This document shows positions 1 through 12,300 of a stretch of DNA of 64,000 nt, piece by piece. Under the pieces are notes generated by a model, which was not told the DNA's origin, did not search any database, and saw nothing but the letters and a program-made list of their open reading frames with translations. Position 1 is the stretch's first letter. The number at the start of each line of letters is the position of its first letter. Origin of the DNA: Phytophthora quininea (taxonomy: Eukaryota; Oomycota; Peronosporomycetes; Peronosporales; Peronosporaceae); assembly GCA_011947345.1 (NCBI GenBank), contig JAAVTG010000023.1:248001-312000 (forward strand), written 5' to 3'. A program made the position numbers and the translations under genes.

Positions 1-255
1 CATCAAAATCGAATCGCACTTGAAGACAAGATCGGGGCCATTCGCAAGGAAATCGCGCAACTTGGGGAGCAAAAACAGCGGCTATTGAGAGAAAAGGCCT
101 ACGAACGTGTTCAGAAATGCGCCGAGGAAACTAAGTTTCTTGTGAAGCAGATTCAGCTCTCCAAGCGTGAGTTGGAGATCATGAACCCGATATTTTGTCC
201 GTTTTGCGGGTGGGTTTCCTCCGACAAGCAAATAAGTCGTAAAGATGAAGGGTAG
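1..255 (+). CDS. C-terminal end of a coiled-coil protein, partial
   Basis: Frame 1 is open from the window edge to a TAG at 253-255, giving 84 residues; the 5' part lies outside the window. The fragment is rich in Glu, Lys, Gln and Leu with heptad-like spacing, so it is probably a coiled coil. It ends in a short segment with Cys-Pro-Phe-Cys-Gly-Trp, a CxxC pair that could bind zinc or be redox active. The frame is preferred over the overlapping minus-strand ORF because of its charged helical composition and lack of stops. No family can be assigned from this end alone. Confidence 0.6.
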   Translation, partial: HQNRIALEDKIGAIRKEIAQLGEQKQRLLREKAYERVQKCAEETKFLVKQIQLSKRELEIMNPIFCPFCGWVSSDKQISRKDEG

Positions 256-440
256 GAACGACAACTACTTTAGTTTGCCTTAAATACTCAAACGAGAACG
301 TTCGGTTCCTTCTGTCGGTCTCGATAGTGTGAAAGCTTGAAAGCAACACTCGCGGTTTGACTCCGTCGCAACTCCGTTGAGCGACGGGATGCTGATTGCT
401 GCACTTTCGAATGGGACAGTAGTCTCGCTACTGTAGGGAG

Positions 441-2087
441 CTACATGATGGAGCAGCCGAACCATGACTCGTCCAATTCAGCAGCTGCCACACCCTCACC
501 TTCATCGTCCAAATGCTTCATGGCAGAGGCGATGTGCGTCGTATAGTAGGGATACCACACGTGATCGTACAGGAATCGTGCGGTGAATGAAAGATCGTCC
601 TTATACGCCTTGGCGACCTTGGTGCCGCCCCACACTCGGCTGCGCTCCACAATCCACGGTATCATGATGCGCTTCGGTCTCATCGCACGAAAGATGCGAG
701 GCATGACGTAGCGTTGGAATGCCGTCTCCGAAAACGCCTGCTCGATCGCTGGTTTAAGTGTCTCTTCCTCTAGAGCAAGCACGTTGAATAGCAAGTGGTT
801 GAGTCGCCGGATGTCGTCTTGCAAAGCCGATAGTCGATGTTGCCAGGACTCTGCCACTGAAGCAGCCGACAGCACCAGCTCGTCTTCTTGAGCAACGATT
901 ACCTCTATCAATGCGAAGATGCCTTCGTAGAAAGACACGATGTCGCGCTTGTTCACAAACTTGATCGCGACCAGCGGGAGCAGCACTTTCATCTTGACGT
1001 TGTGCTGGTTCTTGACGAACTCGACGAAGTACTGTTTGAACCAACCGAAGAACTCGCGCACATTCCAATTGAGTGGCGAGTCTACGCGGCGACTGCGCTC
1101 TAAGAAACGGTCGATCACGTAGAGTGCGTGGCGTACTGGCTCGTGCAGACCCAGCAGAAACTGCGAGTTCCAGCTCATGTCGGCCTCGTCGTTCTGTGTC
1201 AGTACAGTCGAAAACACGACATTCTTTCCCAGCGGCTTGGACACAGGCGCACTCGCGACATTAGCAAAGTCATCACTTGATAGTTCACGTCGAAGTGTGT
1301 TGGCGTCCATCCGCAGCGGCCCAAGACTCAACACGGACGATGTGAACATGGAAGAGCTTGCTTCGCTTTCGTGCTCGGAGATGGCCATCGACAAGTTGCT
1401 GGCATATTGTTGGGCATGACTTAGCCTTGAGCTGCTGTTGGGCTGAGGAGGAGGAGGGCGATAGTCGTTGCTGTTCCAGTTGACGCTGTTGGGTCTCCGG
1501 ACTCGCCCAAATGTTGAAGAACTCGGTATTCGGCGGAGTCTCGTAGCCGCTCTTGTAGTCGATAGTCGTGAGTACATGGGCCACCTGGCTAATGTCCACG
1601 AGCGGGCGTAACCTCTTGGTAGCAGGCTTCTGCACGGTTTCCGGCGGCGACCAGATATTCGAGTAGAAGACGCTCTGGTCGCTTGGCAACCGGCGCGCTT
1701 TCTTAACGCGCTCGCTCTTGACCGCCATGCTCAGCCGGCTTTTCTCGAGGGTTTGCGTTTGGCGCCAACCGGGCGCATGACCAGGCTGCGAGGCAGCACT
1801 TGGTCTCGGTGGTGCGCGGGCTTTTCCGACTGGCACTCTCTGCCAGGCAGCGTCATGGAGCTCACCTCAGCGGGCATTGCTTCAGATCTCTCTCCTGGTC
1901 TCTTTGCAGGCGCAGGCTTTACCACCAGATGCTGCGGGGTTGATTCAGGCGGTGTACCTGCTTCCTGCTGTCTTGGGCTTCCAGTGGCGAGATCGACTGT
2001 GGTCGATGGGGCAGCAAGACAGATGTGAGTCGCCAAATATCGCACTGAGAGCAGCAGACACCCTGACAGCAGATGCACGCGACTCAC
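441..2087 (-). CDS. helical, possibly hemerythrin-like protein (frame-broken)
   Basis: The C-terminal 300 residues (about 1330 to 441) are mostly alpha-helical and resemble the hemerythrin-like fold: a helix with EPVRHALYVID, a helix with KNQHNVKMKVLLP, and a helix ending in EEETLKPAI. The full set of iron-ligand His residues is not obvious, so metal binding is uncertain. The N-terminal part lies in another frame and carries a twice-occurring motif, SNIWSPPET and FNIWASPET. Removing one C near 1437 joins the two frames. A second one-base change in the A run near 1741-1744 joins ORF sequence further upstream, which begins at a GTGAGT (2087-2082) that looks like a splice donor with an acceptor near 1997. 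The true first exon was therefore not found. An ATG at 1728 is the nearest conventional start. No close family recognised. Confidence 0.5.
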
Positions 2088-3354
2088 CTGGTCTCGACAC
2101 GAGGTATTGTAGTAACGCCCTCTCGTTTCGCGCTTGACGGCGAGAATATCAAAATGACCGGCAGGCCATGCCGGACAAGTTCAAATATTCAGTGAAGACC
2201 TCTGCCACTCGGGACAAGCGAAGTAACCCAACCAGCTGGAGAAGGCGCTAATGTCTCGACTCCACAGAGAACGGACCGGCCTGCCGAGGATGTGAGATCG
2301 CGTGGGCGGCTCCACCTTCAACCATGGTGATTCGCGCCCAATACCGGGCGATGCGCGCGCTCCTACCATACATCGTCACGGTTCTCGAGACTGTAGCCAA
2401 CCCTCGCTGAGGCGCTGACTACAGTCTCTGATAACCTTTGCTGGTCGATTTCGAAGCAGGCCTAAAAACTCTGCCATCGTTGAAGTTTTGCCGTCGCTCT
2501 ACTTTCTGAGACGAACCTCGGGCCAAGCGCTGCGAATCGCGGCGATGTCCACCAACACGAGCACGCGGCATTGATCCAATTACGTATTATTTCGGAGACA
2601 TTTTATCCCACGAGAATATTGCTTACGGGGCTTCAGTGCAGCAAGTCCTGGCGGCACCTGCGTCCAGTTAATTGCTTGCATTTCCTGTGGTGTGTAAAAC
2701 ATTGCTGCGCGTAAAAGACCTCGAGTCGTGACGCCAAACTGGAGTGCTTGCTGTCAAAGTCTGCTGCCCCAAGCGGACACTTTACCCGCTCCTGAATCTA
2801 CTTGAACCCGCTCTTCTGCTTGGTGGTCTTCAACTTGAGCCGCCGCGAGAGAGACCCATGTCGGACGGATGCGCAGCCTCGCGTCGCGAGAGACTCGCGC
2901 TGGATTCCCCTGTGGTTAATAGCTCCGTCCTTCAATCCGATACGGCAATGGATTATCGAGGGCTAGTCGACCTGCAACAATCTGAAGCACTAAGCTGTGA
3001 CCCACACCATTCCTGGCCGAATTGCTAATGATCGCGTCTGCTGCATCTAAAGGATGCAAAAGCTCCTCATCTACCGACTTGCATCCATAGCCTGTGGATA
3101 GATACAGTGGTCCGAGCAAGCGTTTGTCAAGGACCAGAGCTTGACTAGAACTTGAAGTGCATCCGCCAATCACCATGCGCGTCTTTTCGTCAAAACTCGG
3201 ACGCGTAATTACCCCCTCTTGCGATCTGCGACTTGTGAGGCGAGATCTTGGGAAGCGTCGCCCACAAGCCAAAGCGAGTCCGTGCAGTCTCCACATCGTT
3301 CGATCGGGTGAGCAAGTGCAGAGGAGACGCGAGACACAAGGCCGTACAGACGCT
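2088..3354. other. no convincing gene
   Basis: Both strands contain only short ORFs of under 165 codons without recognisable domains, repeats or signal peptides. The minus ORF at 2916-3407 and the plus ORF at 2744-3028 have Arg/Ser/Cys-rich shadow-like composition. The left part may hold the first exon and promoter of the minus gene ending at 441. The right part should hold the promoter of the giant HECT gene starting at 3355. I saw no clear Inr/FPR core element there. Confidence 0.5.
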
Positions 3355-6300
3355 ATGGGGCAGCAGGCGTCGCTTCCTGCGGCAACGCAGCCGCCGGGCG
3401 ATCGCAACCAGCTGCGACCTCTCCAAGCCCCCTACGTGCCGCTCTGTGACGTCCTGAAGGCCGGGGACTCGGGCATCGCAACGTCTTCCACTAGTGACGA
3501 CTCCAAGGACGCATTGGACAGGATCTTGGAGTTTGGACCGTCGCTAAGCTGTCTACCAAAAGGTATCTTGAGTAAATAGATATTGTGTATTCTAGTAGGA
3601 TCTTATGGATCTTATGCGCTATTCTTTTATTAGAGAGCGAAGTGACTGGAAGATTGCAGACGCGCAGTCCGGAGCAGCAAATGAAGGAACTCATGAGCTC
3701 GGTTGACTCAGTGGAAGAACTCTTCCAGCACATTTCCCAGCTTGCAGGGATCCCTTCCTATGATGGGAACGACCCGGCCAGACAGGGTGTTCTGGACGGA
3801 AAAGAGACTCGGGAGACTCGATGTCCGGCATCTTTGATGCTCGTGTGGCAAGCTATGTGAGGAATCTGCAGGCTCTGTATCAGCTGACAAAGAAAGAGAA
3901 ATATCGGCACGAGCAGAGGCTGCAGGCAGCGCGAACACATGCCATATCCCTGCGGAAAGTAGCGCCGCCACCGTTGCCACTCCCCACACAGAATTGCATG
4001 AACATGGGCTGGGATTTAGTGTTGATGCTGTTGAAGGCAACGAGGAGAGACAATCCTGAGCAGTACGAACAGGCGCTGCAAATGATCAAGGACAGTTTGA
4101 AGCAGCTCAAGCCTACAGTCTACGCAGACAGCATGTATCTCGCGCCGTCGGCGTCGTCAGCATTCAATTCGCTGAGTGAATGCCTGGGTGAATTAGCACA
4201 ACCGGTGACCGATGAGATAACTGACGTTGATACCCGCATGGGAGCACGCACAATCGAAACTCTTGCAGAGGTGGGGTTGGCTCGTGGATCGCTTGCAACA
4301 ATGCTCGCTGTGGTGTTATGGCTTATGAAACAGACCCCCGACAGTTCCGTGAACTTGGAGGTCTCTCTCTCTAAACTGGCGGCGTTAAAGGAACAGCCCA
4401 TGTATGGAAAATGCGAGGCCTCAGGTGAGCTCTACAGCTGTGGACAAAACTCGTACGGTGAATTGGGAACAGGAGACGATATCGAGCGGCATCAGCTTAC
4501 AAGCGTCGCCCTTTGTGGCTGGGATGATATCCGTCAGGTGGTTAGTGGTAACGAAACGTTGGCGATCTTGACCAATGACGGGGTTGTGCTAACCTGTGGC
4601 CTGAACAAAAGTGGTCAGTGTGGTCAAGGGCATTTTGATGAAAGAGTGATGATGCTCCGCCCTGTGCAGGCTCTGCGTTCGCAGAAAATAAAGTTTATCG
4701 CAGCAAGCAATGGATGTGAACACATGATAGCACTAACGGATACTGGCTTAGCTTACTCATGGGGATACAACGATCGAGGCCAGTTGGGCCACGAAAATTT
4801 AGCCACCAAGATTCATGTTCCAAAGCTCATCGAGTCTCTCAAGGATAAAAGATGGCCTTCGCTTCTGTGAGCTATCACCACAGCGCTGTAATTACTGAGT
4901 CCGGAGATCTCTACACGTTCGGAATGAACGATTGCGGACAGCTTGGTCTAGATCACACACAACACCAATCGACCCCGCAGCTCGTCAAAAGCCTCGAAGG
5001 TACTGAAGTTTCCATGGTAGCGTGCGGCTTGTATCACACAATCATTTGCACCACGAGCGGTGAATGCTTTTCGTGCGGAAAAAACGATTACGGTCAGCTG
5101 GGTCTGACGCACAACCGCCAAATCAAGGTTCCTACACTCATTTCAATTCCGAACGAAATGGTGTGTTTTGTCGCGTGCGGGTATTATCATTCCGTTATTG
5201 TCACCACGGGAGGACGGACTTTTTCGTTTGGCAGGAACGATTACGGACAGCTTGGAATTGGGAGCAAGAACCATCAGAATGTGCCCAATGTAGTAGCTCT
5301 ATCAGCGAACACTCGAATGGTTCGCGCTACGTGTGGGTGCTATCACACTGTCATACTCTCTGAGCAAGGCCAAGTTTACGTATTTGGGCGAAATAACAAG
5401 GGACAATTAGGGAATCGAGGCAGTGCAGACGCATTGTTACCCGTACCTCTAAAAGTGCGCCCGGAGAAGAACTCTCGGAGGTGCATCGACGTGGCAGCTG
5501 GGTTTTACACCACATCGCTCATTGTTGAGCGGAAGCGCGATAACGACGATGGCGATTCCGCGCTGATGGACCAATGTTGTGTTATGTCCCTATGTGGGCG
5601 GGTCGACATTGATCGTTCAGGAGAAATTGAAGGGTTGAGCAACTTCGGCTCCATTTCTACAATTGGCGTCTCTCTTTTCCAAGGCAAATGGTTTTATGAG
5701 GTTGAAGTGGTCACTAGCGGGTTAATTCAGGTCGGTTGGATTGACGGCTACTTCCAGGGAAGCTCAGACCAAGGAGAAGGAGTAGGCGACCACACCCATT
5801 CTTGGTCGTACGACGGCAATCGTCAGAGGCGTTGGAACAGTGGCTCTTCTTCTTATGGAGAAAAATGGAAAGCTGGTGATATCATTGGGTGCCTGCTGGA
5901 CTTGAATGCGCAGGAAATGACATTTTTCAGGAATGGGGTGAATCTAGGCATTGCCTATTCGGAGTTCAAGTGTTCAAAAGAAGACAAAAGATCGGGCATG
6001 ATGCCTGGCATCAGTTTGGAACGAGGAGAGATTATCCGGATCAACCTGGGACACCAACCCTTCACATTTCCGCCGACAATTGACTTTGACAGCATTTCTC
6101 GCGCGGTTATTACCCACTCTTCAAGCGCTCTGATTCATTCACCAGTTGACGAACACACTGAAAACGACGATACGAACGGTCCACCTCCGCTAGAAGGAAG
6201 CGCTTCCGTTCTTATTGGTAACAGGTTGTATGTTATTGGGGGACAGTAGTTAACGATGCTTCTGTGTCTGCGATTGCTGAACCTACTAATCATGTGTGGG

Positions 6301-9300
6301 TATATGATCTCGAGACGAAGAGTTGGGGCAGGTGGGCAGACTTTCCAATTGGAATTCGCCATCATCAAGCCATTGCGGTCGATGACAATCAAATTCTTGT
6401 ACTTGGTGGTGAGAGCAACAGTGCGGCGTCGCGTCACATGGATTTGTATAAGTGTGCAACTACAAAGAATGCGGACGGCTCACAACCATCGTGGACGCTA
6501 ATCCAAGCCGCGATTGGTGCTGCTACGTCAATGCCCCAATCTCGTGCATTTCATACAGCTTCAACTATTCGTGTACGACTTGACGCGATAGTGTTCATGT
6601 ACGGTGGCAAGTCGGTGGATGACGAAGCCCTTGGTGATGCATGGTATCTATCATTAGACGATTATGCATGGTCCCGATTACCAAGCTCTGTGTCTTTGGA
6701 TCCTGGACCAAGAATTGGTTGTTCTTCGGCGGTGATTGGGGAGTGTGTGTATGTTTTTGGCGGTCTCGACCGTGAGGAGAGGATGCGATCGGATCTATGG
6801 CGGTACAACACGTTTGATCGTCTGTGGCATTTGTGCCACGACGATTCTATGGCAATTCCTAAAGATGCGAATGCGACTTCGAGCATTTTGACGGGCGGGA
6901 ATTCGCGAGGGGACTTACTTCCACAGGCTCGCGCACATTATAGCATGTGCTCCGATCTAGGAAATATCTGGATTTTGGGGGTGAGAACCAAGTTGGAACG
7001 TATATGCACGACATGTGGTGTTATTCGGTGACATCTCAACAATGGAACCTCGTAGATGTAACGACCCAGGGAGGGTTTGAAGGTAGCTATTCAGCAGCAC
7101 TATACATACGCACTGGAGTTGTAACGGCCTTAGCAAATGCGCAGACTATAACCGGTTGCTTCACGAGACAACGATTTTATCCTGTTTGGCGGCCACGTTA
7201 GCATCAGCGGAAAATAACGCACTCCAATAAGATCAGAAAAATATGCTCAACGGACGTATCTGGATATAATGCGGACATGACGAAAAACTTGTCGACATCA
7301 GGAAAAGCTGGTCACATACTAAGCGCTCTCCGGGCGAGATGTGGAATTGGTGAAATCCGACCGAATCAGCACTGCCTAACAGAACCTTTGGACACTGCCA
7401 TTTGTGTGCTATCACACCTGGACCGTCTGGCAGGAAATGACACCCCTGTAGAAGATTCTGACTCTGTGCAGCTGTCGAGGTGCTTGTATCGATCACTGTG
7501 TATTGACCCAAAGGAGGCAACGTTTTCAGCTTTACACTCACTGCTAGAGCATGTCTCGGCTCGATTCTTTGCCATGGATATTTCAGACGAAAACTCGACC
7601 AACTTGCCATTGATTACTCATCTGTTGTATCCTTTGTTAGTGACGATCAAATTGCTGAAGTTAAATTTCTTTGAGGTACGTTTCTTCTTGCACCCTCTTT
7701 GGAGTGTATTGACCTGACCTAATATCTTGCTGCAAATGATTAAGTTTTCAAGAAGTTGCTTAGATGGATCTGAAATTGGGTTGACAGCTAAGGCGACTCA
7801 ACCACAAGGTGTTCTCTACCAAATCCGCGAACTACTTTTCCTAATTGCGGATCACGATTCACAGCTTCCAATAACCGGTGAAGCGTTGTGGTTCTATCAT
7901 GCGGTAAAGCAAGAAGCATGCTCAGCAATCTACTATGGGTTTCAAGCACTTTTTCCGTCTTTTATGGACAGACTACAAGTTATGAACCGTTTGATGGCGA
8001 GCAAGCACAGCTCGGAAGGGGACTTTATCCCTATTCAAAAACTGTTGATTCCGATGCTGGTCCCGCGCTTCACGTCAGCTAAAACGCTGTTTCAACTGTT
8101 GAGCGATCCTGACGTACTTTTTAAAGCGGAAGGCACATCCGATGCTACAATAACAGGAGCCGTGATGGTCTTTATGAATACACTGTTAGACACGTTGTGG
8201 CGTCAAACTAAGGATGCAACCAAGACGTCGATGGATAACCCATCCAGTCTTCTGACAAGCATTGAAAGCCTCGAGGTTGCCTACGAATTTAGATGTCTTA
8301 ACATCATGCTGCGCGCCGCTGTATTTTGGTGCTCATCGTCTACTACGCATGGATGGCTGATAATCGAGTCTATCTGTGCAAAATTGGTTGCATTTATTTC
8401 GGAGCTGCTGGACCAATGTATATCCCAGAAGGAGCAACATCCAGCCATGCCGATTCTTATCCAGCGTAGTTTTCCTGGCAAACTGTTTCCATTTATTTTG
8501 CTGAGCGTTTTTCTTTGCCAGCTGTGAGGGACGCTTTGCCTGTCTTGTTGGGCCCATTCTGGCGACAGCTAGAAGGGCTCTCGGTACAACTACACGCGGC
8601 ATTGGCTGTGGTGGGCAAGGATGCCACTTTTCATGCAATTGCGAACTACAAGATGCCTGAAGCGGAGGAAATGGATGATGGCGCCGCAACAGATTTTGAG
8701 TACGATGCGCACGCAACAGTCTCAAAAGAACTAGTGGAATGTATATTGCCGAGTAATTGCGCTGAGCCCATCACGTACGGATATGTTCTCAAGAGGTTGT
8801 GGGATAAGATCACTCAATCGAAGGGATTCACATCTTGGAAAGTGAAGGACGCTCCTCCAGACGCGGAGATTCGGCGGCTCGTAATTCCTTCGGATCTTGC
8901 TAAGCTGTTTGGTTCCGAAACATTGGTGGTCCGGCACAAAATTGGTGCCGATGCTACTCATGAATTTGATGCCAAGAGAATAACATTTGCGCCAAGCAGA
9001 ACAATCCTGTCCCAGCATATCTACCCAGCAGCTGACCCAACACCAAGTAAAACTGCAATGCCCCCACCGGCCCCACCAATTTTAAAGCAAGCGTTCCCAA
9101 TGCGATACTCCGATAACATATTTAAAGAGAGTTACGAGTGGATGAAGGATCTTCAGAAGATTCTAGCATGGATCGGAAGTCATTATGCTGCAACTTTGAT
9201 TATTGGCGATGAAGTAGATAGCGCTATGACTGTCAGTGACAGGTGGCTCAACTCACCTCTATTTAGCGGAGGTCTAGAAGCAAAGGAAAACCACGTTGAG

Positions 9301-12300
9301 ATGGATCGGAATGAAGTATTCCTGAGGCAAGTAATTGACAACACGGGTAACGGCAAGAAACTTCTCGACAAAGTGCGAAATGCAATAGACCCCGGGTCAG
9401 CTCCAGGTGGTGTAAACCCCAAACTGAGAATGGCAAAATTAAAGCGGCAAGATAGTGTTGAGGCGACTCTGGAAAAGAGTGGTGGCATTGAAGCTGTGGA
9501 TCGCGCTGTTCGTGCCACCTTTGCTGCTCTCCTCAAGCATACCAACATTTCTTACACAACAGAGCCTATAACCAGTGATGGAGCCCTTGCAGATACAGTA
9601 ATTGATGCTTGGAAAGCCGCACTACAGCTTCGTCGTTGGTACGTAATAGTTATTGCTTTGTTTGCTATTCGCTCCCAGGTCACATTTTTCTTTTAAATCC
9701 AGGATCGTACGAGAACAGCAAAACTGGCTGCAGCTTTCAGGTAATACACCTCTAATTAACTAGTGTATTTAGTTTGCTGACATGACCTGTTCTTACTGGT
9801 TAGTGAGACTGGGGCTCCAAGCGCATTTTCTCCTGAAATGGATGGGAAGGAGCGACAACAAGTGCTCTATAATACTGTGTGTGAGCCTGTCATCCGTAGA
9901 GCACAGCTCCTACTGCAGTTAGCACCCGCACCAATCCACTGCGCACCATCAGCGGCATCTCCTATGAAGCTTCTTCCTGGGATCTCGATGGCAACCACCT
10001 ATGGTAGGTCTTTCAATCTCGCTTGCCTGGCCTTCTGACACAAACTAATCAGTAATACTTGACAGATTTTTCAAAGGCTACCCAAAGTGGTGAACCCACG
10101 TTAGTGTCTACGGAAGAGACCGAGGGAAAACGTTTCGCACAGCAGCTCAATAAGCTTATGGAGACAAAGTCGATGGAGGTGATGGAAGAAGAGGATGAGC
10201 AGATTCATGCGGATATTTTTCGTTCATTCAACAGACGAATACTGGTTTGGTCGCCTCGAATCGCGACATAGAGATCGAATCTCGATTTCCAGAGGATGAA
10301 ATGAGGGAAGTACTGGTTGCACATCAAATGCGTGCTGAATCTCGCCTTGAAGGTCTCAGGACCTTCATTCGTCTACTTCAGTACACAGAAAATATTCCTA
10401 GTGCTCGCTCCTATGTCATCCCGATGCTGTCATCTGCTTTCAAGCGTACTCGTCTGAATAATGCTGTAAAAGCGAAAACCATGTTACTGGGGAAAACCTC
10501 AACGGTCAAAGTTCATTACCTAGTCAACCTGGAGTTCGCTGGACCTAAATTATCCACTGCGATAGGTCACGAGTTTTTCCATCTATTGACGTTTCTGCTA
10601 CAATCATCTTCAGAACATCTGCGTCAAATTCAGCAACTTATCGAAGTTGGAACGGGAGGATCGAGTGATGTGAAGCCCTCTTCATCTACAATTCAAGCTG
10701 CCGTTCATGACATGCTTCTTGTGTTGGAAACCTGCTGTTTCCCTACAAAGGACCAGACTGGGATAATCTCTACCAAACAAACTTGGTATCGCTTTTGACC
10801 GAGCTTACCAGTTGGAAAGGATGGCAAAACTTTATTCAATACGATGCAGCAGACAGCTCAGCAACTGATCTCGACAGTACTGAGAAATATGCTATTATCC
10901 CTGCTGCTACTGGCTCGAAGTATCCAAACATTATTTGTTCTCGATATATTACGCTAGGAACTGATCTCCGAAAACTTACGATCACACACAAGACGTTTGA
11001 CGGAAGCACCGATAATACTGTAACAATGTCTCCAGCACAAGAGAATGGTGGTCTTGCTGTCTTCGATAAAGCGTTCTATCGTGGCCGATGGTATTGCGAG
11101 ATCTCTGCGCGCAGTATTGGTGATAGCCCAGTGTTTGTCGGCGTCACACCTGGGTCCGCCGATTTGAACACGTACGTCCCAGGTGAAAGGCACCTGTGCG
11201 GGATGTATCTTTACCGCGAAGGGTGTAGTGGAAATCTACTAGGGCCCGCTGAGATTCGATGGAACCGTTCTGATATTCTCGGCGTCTTATTGAATTGTGA
11301 AGAACGGCAAATTGAGTTCTACAACGGTACACAAAAGATTTACGTTGCTGCGCTGCCCTCAGGCGCGTTGTTTTCTTGTGGCTATCTCCTTTCTGTCGGA
11401 GTCAAAGATGCTGACGTTCACTGGAATCTGGCAGCGTCTGTCCCATCCAAACTATGGTGTACTAGTACTAATTTTCAGTTTCCTAACGAGATGGTTTCTG
11501 GCGGCCTAGTTGCCGTCCCTTTTGAGGGTTCGACGATCAGCTGGAACGGAAAACGCAAAGGATGCCGTCTGCATGTCATGCCTAACGGAACAACAGTCGT
11601 TGGCGGCGATGTTAGCTCTTCCGATGAACTGTTCGAAACGATCATTGCCAGTCAAGGGTTCGAGAACGAGAGCATTTTTGTCGAGTTCCGTGTTGTTGCA
11701 GCAGGAAAAGATGGACGATGCGCCTTGAGTTTTGGGATTGTTGGGGGTGACTATGCGGAATTCGATACACCTCTGAAGCACAAGGTTGATGTTAAATGGA
11801 GGAGTATTGAAGAGATACTCGATCGCGGAGTATTTGGCGTGTTATTTGACTTCGAAAAGGGTGTCGCGACCCTCTACGCCGATAACTCAGAGCCTAAAGT
11901 GTGTCACTTCAACGTCGCGGCGCTAACGAAGCCCCTTTTTCCAGCTGTGTCTGTACTTTGCAACGGCATGATATTTGACGTGAACTTTCACCCGCGTCCT
12001 CGCCCTGAGCTTCCTGCGCACGTGTTCTGTCCAGCAATTCAACATCCAAACTATCAGTTGACAACTTCAAACGAGTTCCAACTGGGGAAAATGTTGGAAC
12101 TGCAGGTTCATTATTGTGACGGAGGTGAGTTCAGCAGTTCTCATGCTGCTCGTAACATTCTTTTGGATGACACATCAGTGTATAGCTCCGCAAAGGGGGC
12201 AAATGTGAATCTAGTATTGAAGCATGAGGTGGACACCCCGATGTGTGTAAGCTACGTCAGTATACGCGGTCCCGGACCAGGATATTCTAGCCCCCTACGG

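Noticed and set aside
1731..2087. A 118-codon ORF with a signal-peptide-like N-terminus that could be a secreted effector
   Set aside because: Its apparent start is GTG within GTGAGT, a splice donor, so the hydrophobic stretch is probably intron. The later part joins the downstream gene by one added A. No RXLR or similar motif.
2916..3407. Minus-strand 163-codon ORF
   Set aside because: Overlaps the first exon of the HECT gene and has no recognisable domain or codon bias.
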